Shown piece after piece: positions 1-25,826 of a stretch of 64,000 bases of DNA. The notes below the pieces were generated by a model. It did no database searches and was not told the DNA's origin. It saw nothing but the letters and a program-made list of their open reading frames with translations. Each line of letters opens with the position of its first letter. The stretch's first letter is position 1. Both the position numbers and the translations under genes were made by a program. The DNA is from Strix aluco (lineage: Eukaryota; Chordata; Aves; Strigiformes; Strigidae). The stretch spans positions 5,361,256 through 5,425,255 of the forward strand of contig NC_133954.1 of assembly GCF_031877795.1 (NCBI RefSeq). Reading direction: 5' to 3'.

Positions 1-42
1 TCTACACCCATCCCCATCCCGCCCCTGTCCCTGTCCCCATAC

Positions 43-257
43 CGTGTCGGAGGTGAAGTGCTCGGGGCAGAACACAGATCCCTCGGGATGGCTGTGCCCG
101 TACCAGCCCGGGGGTGAGCCCAGCTCCTCGGGGCACCTCGGGGACAAAGAGAGAGCAGCCCCTGATCGTAGGAGCCCACGGGCGAATAGTCCTCCTCGGG
201 ATAACCCTGCAGCTCATCTGGACACAGGTTGGGATAGTCCGTTTCTGGAGTGGGCGG
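43..257 (-). other. ARHGAP27: ARHGAP27 coding exon, start of WW3, with apparent frame break
   Basis: Acceptor CTCTCCAG precedes 257 and donor GTATGG lies at 42-37. In the phase inherited from the upstream exon it reads PPTPETDYPNLCPDELQGY then PEEDYSPVGSYDQG, matching human PPTPETDYP...YPEEDYSPVGSF. The WW3 start (GSPPGWYGHS ... FCPEHFTSDT) is read in a different frame from about base 145 down. The exon is 215 bp; 216 would keep one frame. This looks like a one-base loss, either an assembly or base-calling error or a real lesion. It cannot be settled from this sequence. Confidence 0.8.
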
Positions 258-3200
258 CTGGAGAGAAGAGCAGGTCAAGCTCTTGTGCCCCACCAAGAGC
301 ATCCGCATCCCAAAGCTGTGGCCAGCCCAGATGGGGGCTGCCCCACCTCCACCATCTCCCTCTCCCTCTCCCTCTCCCTCTCCCTCTCCCTCTCCCTCTC
401 CCTCTCCCTCTCCCTCTCCCTCTCCCTCTCCCTCTCCCTCTCCCTTCCCATCCCTGTCTCCATCTCTATCTCACTCTCTGTCTCCATTTCCATCTCCATC
501 TCCATCTCTGTCACCATTTTCATCTTCATCTCGGTCTCTGTCCCCATCCCCATCTCATCTCCATCCCCATCTCCATCTCCATCCCCATCCCCATCTCCAT
601 CTCCATCTCCATCTCCATCTCCATCTCCATCTCCACCTCCATCTCCATCTCCATCTCCATCCCCATCTCCATCTCCATCCCCATTTCCATCTCCATCTCA
701 TCTCCATCTCCATCTCCATCTCCATCTCCATCTCCATCTCCATCTCCATCTCCATCTCCATCTCCATCTCCACCTCCATCTCCATCTCCATCTCCATCCC
801 CATCTCCATCTCCATCCCCATTTCCATCTCCATCTCATCTCCATCTCCATCTCCATCTCCATCTCCATCTCCATCTCCATCCCCATCTCCATCTCCATCT
901 CCATCTCCATCTCCATCTCCATCCCATCTCCATCTCCATCCCCATCTCCACCTCCATCTCCATCTCCATCTCCATCTCCATCTCCATCTCCATCTCCATC
1001 CCATCTCCATCTCCATCCCCATCTCCACCTCCATCTCCATCTCCACCTCCATCTCCATCTCCATCTCCATCTCCATCTCCATCTCCACCTCCATCTCCAT
1101 CTCCACCTCCATCTCCATCTCCATCTCCATCTCCATCCCATCTCCATCTCCATCCCCATCTCCACCTCCATCCCCATCTCCACCTCCATCTCCATCTCCA
1201 CCTCCATCTCCATCTCCATCTCCATCTCCATCTCCATCTCCATCTCCATCTCCATCTCCATCTCCACCTCCATCTCCATCTCCATCTCCATCTCCATCCC
1301 CATCTCCATCTCCATCCCCATTTCCATCTCCATCTCATCTCCATCTCCATCTCCATCTCCATCTCCATCTCCATCTCCATCTCCATCTCCATCTCCATCT
1401 CCACCTCCATCTCCATCTCCATCTCCATCCCCATCTCCATCTCCATCCCCATTTCCATCTCCATCTCATCTCCATCTCCATCTCCATCTCCATCTCCATC
1501 TCCATCTCCATCTCCATCTCCATCTCCATCCCCATCTCCATCTCCATCTCCATCTCCATCTCCATCCCATCTCCATCTCCATCCCCATCTCCACCTCCAC
1601 CTCCATCTCCATCTCCATCTCCATCTCCATCTCCATCTCCATCTCCATCTCCATCTCCATCTCCATCCCATCTCCATCTCCATCCCCATCTCCACCTCCA
1701 TCTCCATCTCCACCTCCATCTCCATCTCCATCTCCATCTCCATCTCCATCTCCATCTCCATCTCCATCTCCATCTCCATCTCCACCTCCATCTCCATCTC
1801 CATCTCCATCTCCATCCCCATCTCCATCTCCATCTCATCTCCATCTCCATCTCCATCTCCATCTCCATCTCCATCTCCATCTCCATCTCCATCCCCATCT
1901 CCATCTCCATCTCATCTCCATCTCCATCTCCATCCCCATCTCCATCTCCATCCCCATTTCCATCTCCATCTCATCTCCATCTCCATCTCCATCTCATCTC
2001 CATCTCCATCCACATCTCCATCTCCATCTCCATCTCCATCTCCATCTCCATCTCTTTCTCCGTTTCCATCTCCATCCCCATCTCCATCCCCCTCTGCATC
2101 ATCCCCGCGCCCCGCTGGGTGCTCACCCTCTGCTCCATGGGACTGTACCGCGTCACCCCAGGGTACATATCCCCGGAGCTGCCTCCGTCTCCCGCGTGGG
2201 GGGGGTCCCACGACGTCTCACCTGTTACCGAATTATAGAAAAAAGCCTGTCCGCTGGCTTCATCCACGTACTGTTCCCACTCGGGAAACTCCGGGCTGTG
2301 GGCGAGCGAGGAGGCGGGAGAGGCGACGGGACTCACTCCATCTTCTGCCTGCCCAAAGGGACAGTCCCACGTGGTCTCGCCCGTCACCGGGTTATAATAA
2401 AACAAATGTCCACTGTCCGTATCCGTGTGGGTTTCCCAGTCCGACACGGAGCTGCCGGGCTCCTCCGGGGCCGAGCTGGCGGCTGCGGCTTCTTCCCGCA
2501 GCTCCTGGATGTTGAGGTAGATGGGGGTGGGCGGCTCCTCCGGGTCCTTGCGTGCCTGGAGGGGATACGGGTGGGTGACTTGGGTGCTGCGGTTGGCGAT
2601 GGGTGCGGCGAGCCGTGGGGCAGAGCTGCTGGGGACGGCGTTCCCGGGATGTCCCCGCTGTGGTGCTCAGGCTGGCGGATGGGTGAGGGGCCGAGGAGCA
2701 CGATCCTGCCCTGCCCTGGCTGCTGGGGGCTCCCACGGGGCAGGAGCTGCGAGCGATGGGTGGGTGGTGGAGGAGGGCACCCACAGCACCCTCAGCACCC
2801 ACACTGGGGCAGGGAGCACCCAGCTGGCAGCGGGGAGGAGTGTGCAGCCTGCGCACGTGGAGAGGGTTTGGGGTTGGGACATCGTGGTCCCCAGTGTCAG
2901 CACCCACCAGTACCCACGTCACCCACTGCGCCTGCACCCCCAGGATCTGCACCCGGGGCGTCGGCATCAGCACCCGGCACTTGCACCCACACTGTCAGCA
3001 CCCACATCGTTGGCACCCAAACCGTGGACACCCCCCAACACCTGCACCGTCTGCAGCCCCAACACCACTGACACGCCCCTCCCCTGCACCCCCAGCCTCT
3101 GCACCCACCTCACTGGCATCAGCACCCCGGCACTCGCCCCACACCACCTGCACCCACACATCAGCACCCTCAACACCAGCACCCTGGGACGTCTCCGACA

Positions 3201-6200
3201 CCCACATCACCTGCACCCCCAGGCTCTGCCCTCACCAAGCAGCACCCAGACCATCTGCACCTTCACTGCCAGCACCCACATCACTGACACCTGCACCCAC
3301 GTCACCAGCACCCAGACCACCAGCACCCACAGCCCCTGACACCCACCCCAGCACCCAGACCCTGCCAGTGAGCAGAGCCGGGTGCTGAGACCGACAGCCC
3401 CATCACCACATCCCCAAATGAGGCCCTGAGCACCCCTGGGGCGGCTGCCTGGCTGCTCCTGCTCCAGGGGGGCTGCTCAGGGTGGGGGGACATGTCCCCT
3501 GGGACCGGGCGGCCGCAGGCGGGTGGCTGTGGGCGGGGAATGCCCTCCTGGCACCCTTTGATCTCCCCAGTTTTACAGCCCCTGAGCCTCCCTCCAACGG
3601 CCGCGAGGACAAAGTTTCCCAACCCTGACCCTGCCCGTCAGCCCGGGGTGGGGGGAAGAGTGGGTGGAGTGTCCCTGGGGTCACCCTGGAGCAGAGGGGG
3701 GCAAGGGACTGAGTGTCCTCAGAGACACCCCATCACCCTCCCCCCCTGTCACCCCATGACCTCCCCGCTGCGGCGAGTGGGGCCGGAAACCCAGCGCAAG
3801 AGGCCACCTTCATCTTGGGGACAAGGGACATGGGGGTGATAGTGGGGGACGCCTGGTGCAGAGACCCCCCAGCACCTCCCTCCCTCCCATGGGTGCATCC
3901 CTGGGGGTCTTCCTCCCCCTGGGGGTGGCTGGGTGCCCCTTGCCACTTTGCGACGGGCATCTTGGCACCCACCGGTGCCCAGTGCCACCTCCATGGCGTA
4001 AACACCTGGGGGAAATTCGGGAAGGAGCTCGGAGGGTGGGGGTGACCCCACAACGCCACCCCCCCGCCGGCTGGGTGCACCCATGGGTGCTGCCTACCTT
4101 CCCCAAGTGCAGCAGCCGTGACACCCGGCTGCGGGACCGCTGCAGCGCACCCGATGCCCGGTCACCCATCTTGGTGGGCACCCCCCGGGGAGGGGCTCAG
4201 CCAGTGGGGCACCGAGAGGCTCCGGGGAGGCCGATGGCGCCCTGTGCCGGGCCCCGCGCCGGCCGCGCTTCCTGCTGGGGTTCGGGGAGCGGAAGAGCCG
4301 CCTCCGAGCCCGACGCTTGGCCCTGCGGCGGAATTGGCTTTTTTTGGGGTTGTTGTCACCCTGACTCCCACCGCTCGTCACTCGTCACCTGCTCCGGCAA
4401 AGCCAAGGCCAACCGAGGACGGAATCGCACCGGGACGATGCTGTGCCGGGGATGCAGCCGGGGAAACTCCCCCCAAATTGAGGTTGGCCCATCTGGCATC
4501 GTGCTGCTCCACCGGCAATAGCACGGGGATGAGTTGGGGGGTTTCTGCGTCCCCCCAACACCGGGATCACCCCGTCCAATGCACACGGTGGCCAGGCCGA
4601 GGCCCCACCGCTGCCACCGCCGGTTGATTTTGGCACTGGTTGGGTTTAGGGGTGATGGCACCAGGTTTGGGGACCACCCTGGGTCCTTCCCGAGGGGGAT
4701 CGGTGGCTGTGGGTGTGCAAAGAGCACCAGGGGTTAATCCGGCACAGCTGGGGTCACAGGGTGTAAAATGGGGTGTAAAACACAGCCTCCCCCCCTCGCC
4801 ACCAGCACCCCTTTTCCTCTGGCAAAACACAGCCCCGGGCAGCACAACCCCTCCAGCCGCCCTCACGGGACAACGGGGCTCAGGGTGCTGCAGTTCCTGG
4901 GGTTACCCCAAAGAGAGGTGCTGGGGTGGGGGGGGGACAAGGACGTGGGACCCCCCCCCCTCTGCCATCACCGTCTCACCCCACTGCGCCCCAGCCCCTG
5001 TCAGTGGCAGGCGAGCGGCTGGGGGACACCCCCCACCCTTGGGTGCCCCCCACAAGAGGGGTGCAGGAGGGAGCCCCGGGGGGGGCTGGAAAGGGCCCCT
5101 CACTACTTACTGGTGTGGGGCGAGCGTGGATTTTGGGGTGGTGGGGTGCCTGCCTTAGCTGGGGTGCACCCAGCACCCACCTCCGGCACTGGGTGCTGCG
5201 CTCAGGTGAGACACCCGCCCCGGCAGGGAGGAGCTGCTGCGTTTCCCTGTTAACCCCTTTCTGCCTCCTCTCGCCCCGGGAATGCTGCTGCGATGGGGGG
5301 TGGAACTCCCCAAAGACCCCTGGGTGGCACCGGGCCCCCCCCCAGGGACCACGGGCACTGCAGGGCTCTGCACCCCAGCGGGATGCTGCTATGGGGGCAG
5401 AGTGTGGGGGGGTGGGAGAGCCCAGGGGTGCCCATAAGGGTGGGGAAACTGAGGCACGGTGCAGGGGGGGCTGAGCATGGACCGTGTTTGGGGTGGGTGC
5501 CCAGTGTGGGGGTCGCTCACCCCCTCCAGGTGATAATTGCTGGCAAACTGGTATGGGGGGGTTGGCCCACAGGTTTGCCCCATGGGCTCAGCTCAGTGGG
5601 GGGGACACGGGGGGTCCTGGTGGTGGCAGCAGTGCCGGGGAGCCCCTGAGTGTCACCCCACCCTGCGCTGGGTGTCACACGGTCATACCGGGGGCATTGA
5701 ATCAGGCAGGGGACCTGGGCGTCTGGCCCCCCCCCCCCCCCCCCCCTCCCTGCCACGCTCAACCCCCCCCAGTGCTGCTTTTGGGGACAGCACAGGGGAT
5801 GTCACCATACCTGAGCCGCATGGCCAGACCCCGGCCACCTCCTGGCCACGTCCCTGTCCTTGCCGGGGGTGTAGAGGGTCTCGGAGCGGCTCTTGCTGAG
5901 CGGGTGAGTGTGTCCCGGAGGGTCCCCACGCGACCCTGTGGCAGTGGCACTGCGCGGTGCCAGCGTCTCCCGTGCCAGGTCATCCAGGGAGTGCGAGGGT
6001 CGCACGGGCTCGGCGGGGTGGGGACTCAGCCCCGGGGGGACCCGAAAAGAGCTGAGTGCTGGCGGCGAGTCCCTCCTGGGCACTGAGTCCCTCCTGGGCA
6101 CTGAGTCCCTCCGGGGCACCGAGTCCCTCCGGGGCACCGAGCATCCTCCGGCCGGCTCCTCCGTCTCGGCGGCGCCGATGAACCGATACTCGTAGGCTGG

Positions 6201-6485
6201 CGGCGGTGTGAGCGCGGCTGGATCCGTCCCGGTGGGCCCCGGCAGCGGGGGGTCGAGCGGGGCCGGGGTGGCGATGGGGGGCAGCTCCTTCACGTACTGG
6301 GCAGGGATGTAGAAGGGCCGGGTGTCCCCGCTCCTCTTGACGTGCCACCAGTGGTGGTTGGTGCGTTTCAGCAGGACGTAGCGCTCGTTGGGTTTGATGG
6401 AGACCAGGGTCCCGTCCTTGGCTCGGTACTCGAAGCCGTATTCCACCAGCACCAACGCCTCCTCCGCTGGCACCGCCGCCTCCAT
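43..6485 (-). CDS. ARHGAP27: ARHGAP27 (CAMGAP1) Rho GTPase-activating protein, first three coding exons, partial
   Basis: Family knowledge: ARHGAP27 is a cytoplasmic GAP that turns off Rho-family GTPases and links to endocytosis; its order is SH3, three WW domains, PH, RhoGAP. Seen here, on the minus strand: coding exons 5811-6485 (225 codons, SH3), 2127-2555 (143 codons, two WW domains) and 43-257 (start of the third WW domain), all joining in phase 0. The PH and RhoGAP exons lie beyond base 1. The start ATG at 6485 was chosen because the SH3 core follows at once and an AG acceptor lies 20 nt upstream. A probable 5'UTR exon ends with GTGAGA at 6760. The third exon is 215 bp, not a multiple of three, and switches frame in the middle, as described in its own entry. 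PLEKHM1 lies just upstream, the same neighbour as in human 17q21.31. Identity is firm because the order and motifs match the human protein as I recall it. Confidence 0.93.
355..446. repeat. (CCCTCT)n hexamer microsatellite, about 15 copies
   Basis: A near-perfect CCCTCT array inside the ARHGAP27 intron (258-2126). It runs straight into the CCATCT satellite and is probably the same array homogenised to a different unit. Confidence 0.97.
447..2085. repeat. (CCATCT)n hexamer satellite, about 1.6 kb, with higher-order structure
   Basis: A continuous array of CCATCT and variants (CCATCC, CCACCT, CATTTC, CATCTC with a dropped trinucleotide) fills the ARHGAP27 intron between the two WW exons. Variant blocks recur in the same order: a block with CCATCCCCATTTCC followed by TCTCATCTCC appears near 667, 808, 1311, 1440 and 1945, and a block with CATCCCATCTCC then CCCCATCTCCACC appears near 923, 993, 1135, 1564 and 1666. 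The hexamer period keeps every frame open, so the long open frames through it (up to 985 codons) are artefacts. Confidence 0.97.
2127..2555 (-). other. ARHGAP27: ARHGAP27 coding exon with WW domains 1 and 2
   Basis: Acceptor CTCCAG before 2555 and donor GTGAGC after 2127; 143 codons in phase 0. WW1 runs from SDWETHTDTDSGHLFYYN to TGETTWDCPF and WW2 from PEWEQYVDEASGQAFFYN to TGETSWDPP. Both keep the first Trp and the FYYN/FFYN block with TxETxW. The stretch DPEEPPTPIYLNI upstream matches the human DDPPEPVYANI segment. WW domains bind proline-rich partners. Confidence 0.93.
2885..3365. repeat. Degenerate CAGCACCCACA-type minisatellite
   Basis: Irregular tandem copies of a roughly 10-23 bp C-rich unit (CAGCACCCACATCACCTGCACC and variants) lie in the ARHGAP27 intron between the WW1-2 exon and the SH3 exon. 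Copies are diverged, so the array is older or less active than the hexamer array nearby. Confidence 0.75.
5727..5747. repeat. Poly(C) run with T interruption
   Basis: About 20 C on the plus strand in an ARHGAP27 intron. Similar G or C runs occur at 50085-50098 and 50863-50880. Such runs are prone to sequencing length errors. Confidence 0.85.
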
Positions 6486-6505
6486 GGCCACCCCAGCACC
6501 TCCGC
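5811..6505 (-). other. ARHGAP27: ARHGAP27 coding exon with SH3 domain and RRDS repeat array
   Basis: Acceptor CGCAG precedes 6505 and donor GTATGG follows 5811. The protein starts MEAAVPAEEALVLVEYGFEY; SH3 marks are the ALVLVEY strand, NERYVLLKR, the paired Trp in HHWWHVKR and the C-terminal FYIPAQYVKEL, covering roughly residues 8-70. After the SH3, four tandem 18-bp units (about 6069-6144) encode SVPRRD repeats. Near the end, PVRPSHSLDDLA matches the human PVRPAQSLNDLA segment. Confidence 0.92.
6062..6145. repeat. ARHGAP27: 18-bp coding tandem repeat, four copies
   Basis: On the plus strand the unit GAGTCCCTCCTGGGCACT (with CCGGGGCACC variants) repeats four times in frame within the ARHGAP27 SH3 exon, encoding SVPRRD repeats on the minus strand. 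The first two and last two copies differ by shared changes, so copy number has grown stepwise. Confidence 0.93.
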
Positions 6506-6760
6506 CTGCGGGAGACGGCGAGGGGAAAGGGCTGATGGCAGCTCCCAAACCCTCTTGGGGTGCGTGGGGACCCCGGGGGAGATGAGTTGGGGGGTCCCTG
6601 TCGAGCCCCAAGCCCATGTGGATGTTCCCCAAACCACCCAAACCCGCCTGAAACAGCCCGGAGGTCACCACCACCGCCCTCGCCCACCATCCTCAAGCCC
6701 CCGAAGTCACCGAGCCCCAAGCGCCTGAGACCCTAAAGCCACTGAGCCCCCAAATCTCAC

Positions 6761-6960
6761 CTCCAGCCGGTGTTGGGGTGCAGGCGGGGGCGGTGGGGCG
6801 CGCGGCAGCGGGTCTCGCTTTTGCCTGCGCCGGGCTGGTCTCGACTCGCCCCAGTTTCCTGCCAGCGTCTCGCTGAAAGACGGGGCCGGGCTCCGCACCA
6901 GCGCTGGGTGCCCGGCCCCCGGCCGGAGGAGAGGGGCGGTGGGGACCCCCCTGTTTCCTC
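6761..6960 (-). promoter_or_regulatory. ARHGAP27: Probable ARHGAP27 5'UTR exon and promoter region
   Basis: On the minus strand a strong donor (CTGGAG then GTGAGATTTG) ends at 6761, and the coding exon acceptor is 255 bp away. The DNA around it is GC- and CpG-rich and runs back toward the PLEKHM1 poly(A) site at about 7500. The 5' edge (transcription start) is a guess. There is no TATA box at a convincing place. Confidence 0.5.
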
Positions 6961-7508
6961 CCCTCGGGGCGGGAGGGAAGGGACGATGGCGGAGGGGACC
7001 CGCTGCCGCCCGGTCGAGGAAACGGCTCCTCGGGAGGTTCCTGCTGCAGGAAGGGCCCTGCCCCGCGGCTCAGCCGGGATCTGCGCTGCTGCCGGATCCG
7101 GCACGGCCTGCCCGGGCAGGGGGGATGGGACCCCCATTAGGGGGGTCCCATGGGACCTGTACTGCCCTGGATTTTGCCCCCCCTGCACCCAGGGAGTCCC
7201 ACTGGGGTCCCTGTGCTGGTGGGTGCAGCCCAAACCCTCCCGACACGGCGGAAAAGAACAACTGGAGATACCGACACCGATGGGGAGCAGATGGGGAGGA
7301 AAACGGGGCAGGGAAAAGAGGGCAGCGACCCCCAAGCACCCTGCAAGGCCCCGGAGGACGGGCCGGGCGGAGGGAGGTTGGGCAGTGTCCCCGTCCCCAA
7401 GTCCCCAACCCTCCTCCCACGGAGACGCAGCACCAGGTGGGACCCGCGCTTCGGCACCCGCTGCCGAGAAGCAAACCCCGAAGAGGCTTCGCTTGTCATT
7501 AAATAAAC

Positions 7509-7514
7509 TTTATT
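7509..7514 (-). terminator. PLEKHM1: PLEKHM1 polyadenylation signal AATAAA
   Basis: AATAAA on the minus strand (TTTATT on plus), 672 bases beyond the stop codon at 8186, giving a 3'UTR of about 0.7 kb. It is the nearest good signal, and the ARHGAP27 5' region begins a few hundred bases further on. Confidence 0.7.
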
Positions 7515-8185
7515 GTTGCACGGGGAAGGGTGAAAGGAAAATAAAATTTCTTCCAAGGATTAAAAGCAGCAGGCGGGGAGGAGCAGCCCGGCTCTTCTCT
7601 CCCCTCTCTTCCCGGAGGCCACGGTGATGGGTGGCGAGCGGGAGATGCTCGGCCAGCCCCGGCCCCTGCGGTCCCCCCCGGGCCATGCAGGTCCCTAAAG
7701 GCACAAGTGTCACTTCGCCCCCTCCCCGTGCGGCTGCCGACACCTCCCCGGAGCAGGCCAGCTTGTGCAAAACCCCCACGTAAAAAAATACCAGTTTTTC
7801 AGTATCGAACATCCTAAAAAACTAGAGCTTTGATCAATGTCAGTTATCCACACCCTTGATTGGAAATCCTGATTTACACCCTGGAAAGCCGCTGGGTTTC
7901 CATCGGGAGGGGATGTGCCAGGTTGGCACCAGGAGGGTGACTGGGAGCGTCCCCGAGTTAGTGCGAGTGGGGGGACGGCCCTTTCCAGCCCCCCTTGCTC
8001 AGCCCTGGGTGGGCAGAGGGTCCCTCCGTGGGGCGGGAGCACCCACGCCCCAGCGCCCAGCGGGCTCCCTGTCCCGGGGAAGGGCCAGGCGCAGGATCAG
8101 CGCCCGGGCAGGGGGGTGTCCCGCCGGCCCCTTCCCCTCGGCGCGACGAGAAGCCACGGGCGGTGTCGAGGTCAGTCCCCGGCTG

Positions 8186-24341
<16,156 letters not shown>

Positions 24342-25737
24342 CTCAGCTGCTGCTGCTCCCCGTGCCGGGCGCTGCCTTCACATGTCACCTTTGGGACAAG
24401 GAGGAGGAGCACGTCTGAGCACCCGTTTGGATGACATCTAACTCACCTGCCGCGCGAAGGGCACCCGGCGTCACGCAGGAGGTATGGATCGTGCACCCGG
24501 GCCAGACCGCTGTCGGCTTCAAGCTGGGACCGACCTACGATCACATCGAAACACGCCGCACTTCCCGGGGACCAGGAGAGTTTCAGGCAAAGCAGAGCAT
24601 GGCCAAGAGACCGAGGGAGTAATTAACCCTTGCAAGCTGCCTGCAGGCAGCCCTAAACCTCGGAGTGACACCGGGCCAGTGAAGCCAGCAGTGATGCACA
24701 CAGGGCCAGGGACTGCTTCCCTTCTGTTTCCACACCACCTGCAATGCCCAGGCGCCAGCAAGGGCATCAAAACAGGCACTTCGTGAGTGAGCCTGAACGA
24801 CAGCACTCAAAAACCATGTGAACAGCATTAAGGTGGCCCAGACAGAGGGGTGCCACCCCCCAGCAGACCCCGGGCAGAGGCGACAGCAGCTCTTCTCTCC
24901 GGTATTCGCCTGAGGAGCGACGCTGCTGCCAAACCCAGCTGGGACGGACCCTCTCGGAGGTGCCGGGGCACTCGCCCCGATGGCACAGAGAGGAAGGAGG
25001 GGTGCAGGTTCTCCATCAGGTTTCCAGTTGCTCCGTTCAGATGAACCCCAGGATGTCCCCACTCCTGGGGGTGCGGATGGCAGGGCCGCTCTGCTGCAGC
25101 TGGTTTTGGTGGGAGAGAGAGAAAAATCAGCCCTCCTGCTACGGGAAACCCTGGCAAAACCGGAGCTGAGCAGGCAGCGGCAGCCTCGCCGGGGTCATCT
25201 GCAACTGCAGGGTGTTTGCAGACAACAAGGGACCTTTGACTTTTGGCCTCCTGCCCTGTTCTTCAGAGGCGTCTGCTGAAACCAAGCTGTGCCTGGAGGC
25301 TCTGCGAGCAGAGCACGCGGCTGTCAGTGAGATGCCGGCTGCACGGCTGCATCCCTGCTCAAACTGTGTGTCCTGGTGCTGAGAAGGGTCTGAGAGCTGC
25401 TCCAGCACCAGCTACTGCTGTAAAGCTTTCTGAGGATGTGAGAGATTGAAGAAGAAATGTATTCCCTTGAGGTGGAAGCCCTTGTCATCGAAATGGAGAA
25501 AGCCCAGCAGTTGACTGCATGGTTGGGGTATGCCCACAGCAGACAACGGGCTTGGTATGGCATCGATACTCCAGGTTTTATTTCCAAGACAACACAAAAC
25601 CCCCAGAACTTTCCCCAAGAAGAACTGACGGCCTCAACCTGCCCCTCTCTCTGCACCATGAGCCATCAAACCAGGGCACAAACATGGTTTGCAGACCAGT
25701 TCCTACACAGCCACGGCCAGTCCCCAAGGCAGCGGTG

Positions 25738-25826
25738 GTCCAAACCCAGAGCAGCCCAAATCTGGAGCAGCCTAAACCCAGAGCAGCCCAAATCTGGAGC
25801 ATCCCAGACCTAGAGCACCCTGTGCA
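25738..25826. repeat. Short tandem repeat, 17-18 bp unit
   Basis: About five copies of CCAAATCTGGAGCAGC / CTAAACCCAGAGCAGC alternating variants, in PLEKHM1 intron 1. A second small array (GTGGGAGACCCAAGG, three copies, 15 bp) lies at 26266-26308. The rest of this 4.4 kb intron (24389-28761) shows no supported gene. Confidence 0.8.

Noticed and set aside
355-2085. Regularly spaced repeats that might look like a CRISPR array
   Set aside because: Units are contiguous hexamers without unique spacers, in a vertebrate intron.
44-3071. Very long plus-strand open frames (823 and 985 codons) rich in Ser-Pro, His-Leu and Ser-Ile repeats, with Glu-Met and Arg-Trp frames on the minus strand
   Set aside because: All are read through the hexamer satellite, whose period of 6 keeps every frame open. 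No domain, and true ARHGAP27 exons flank it.
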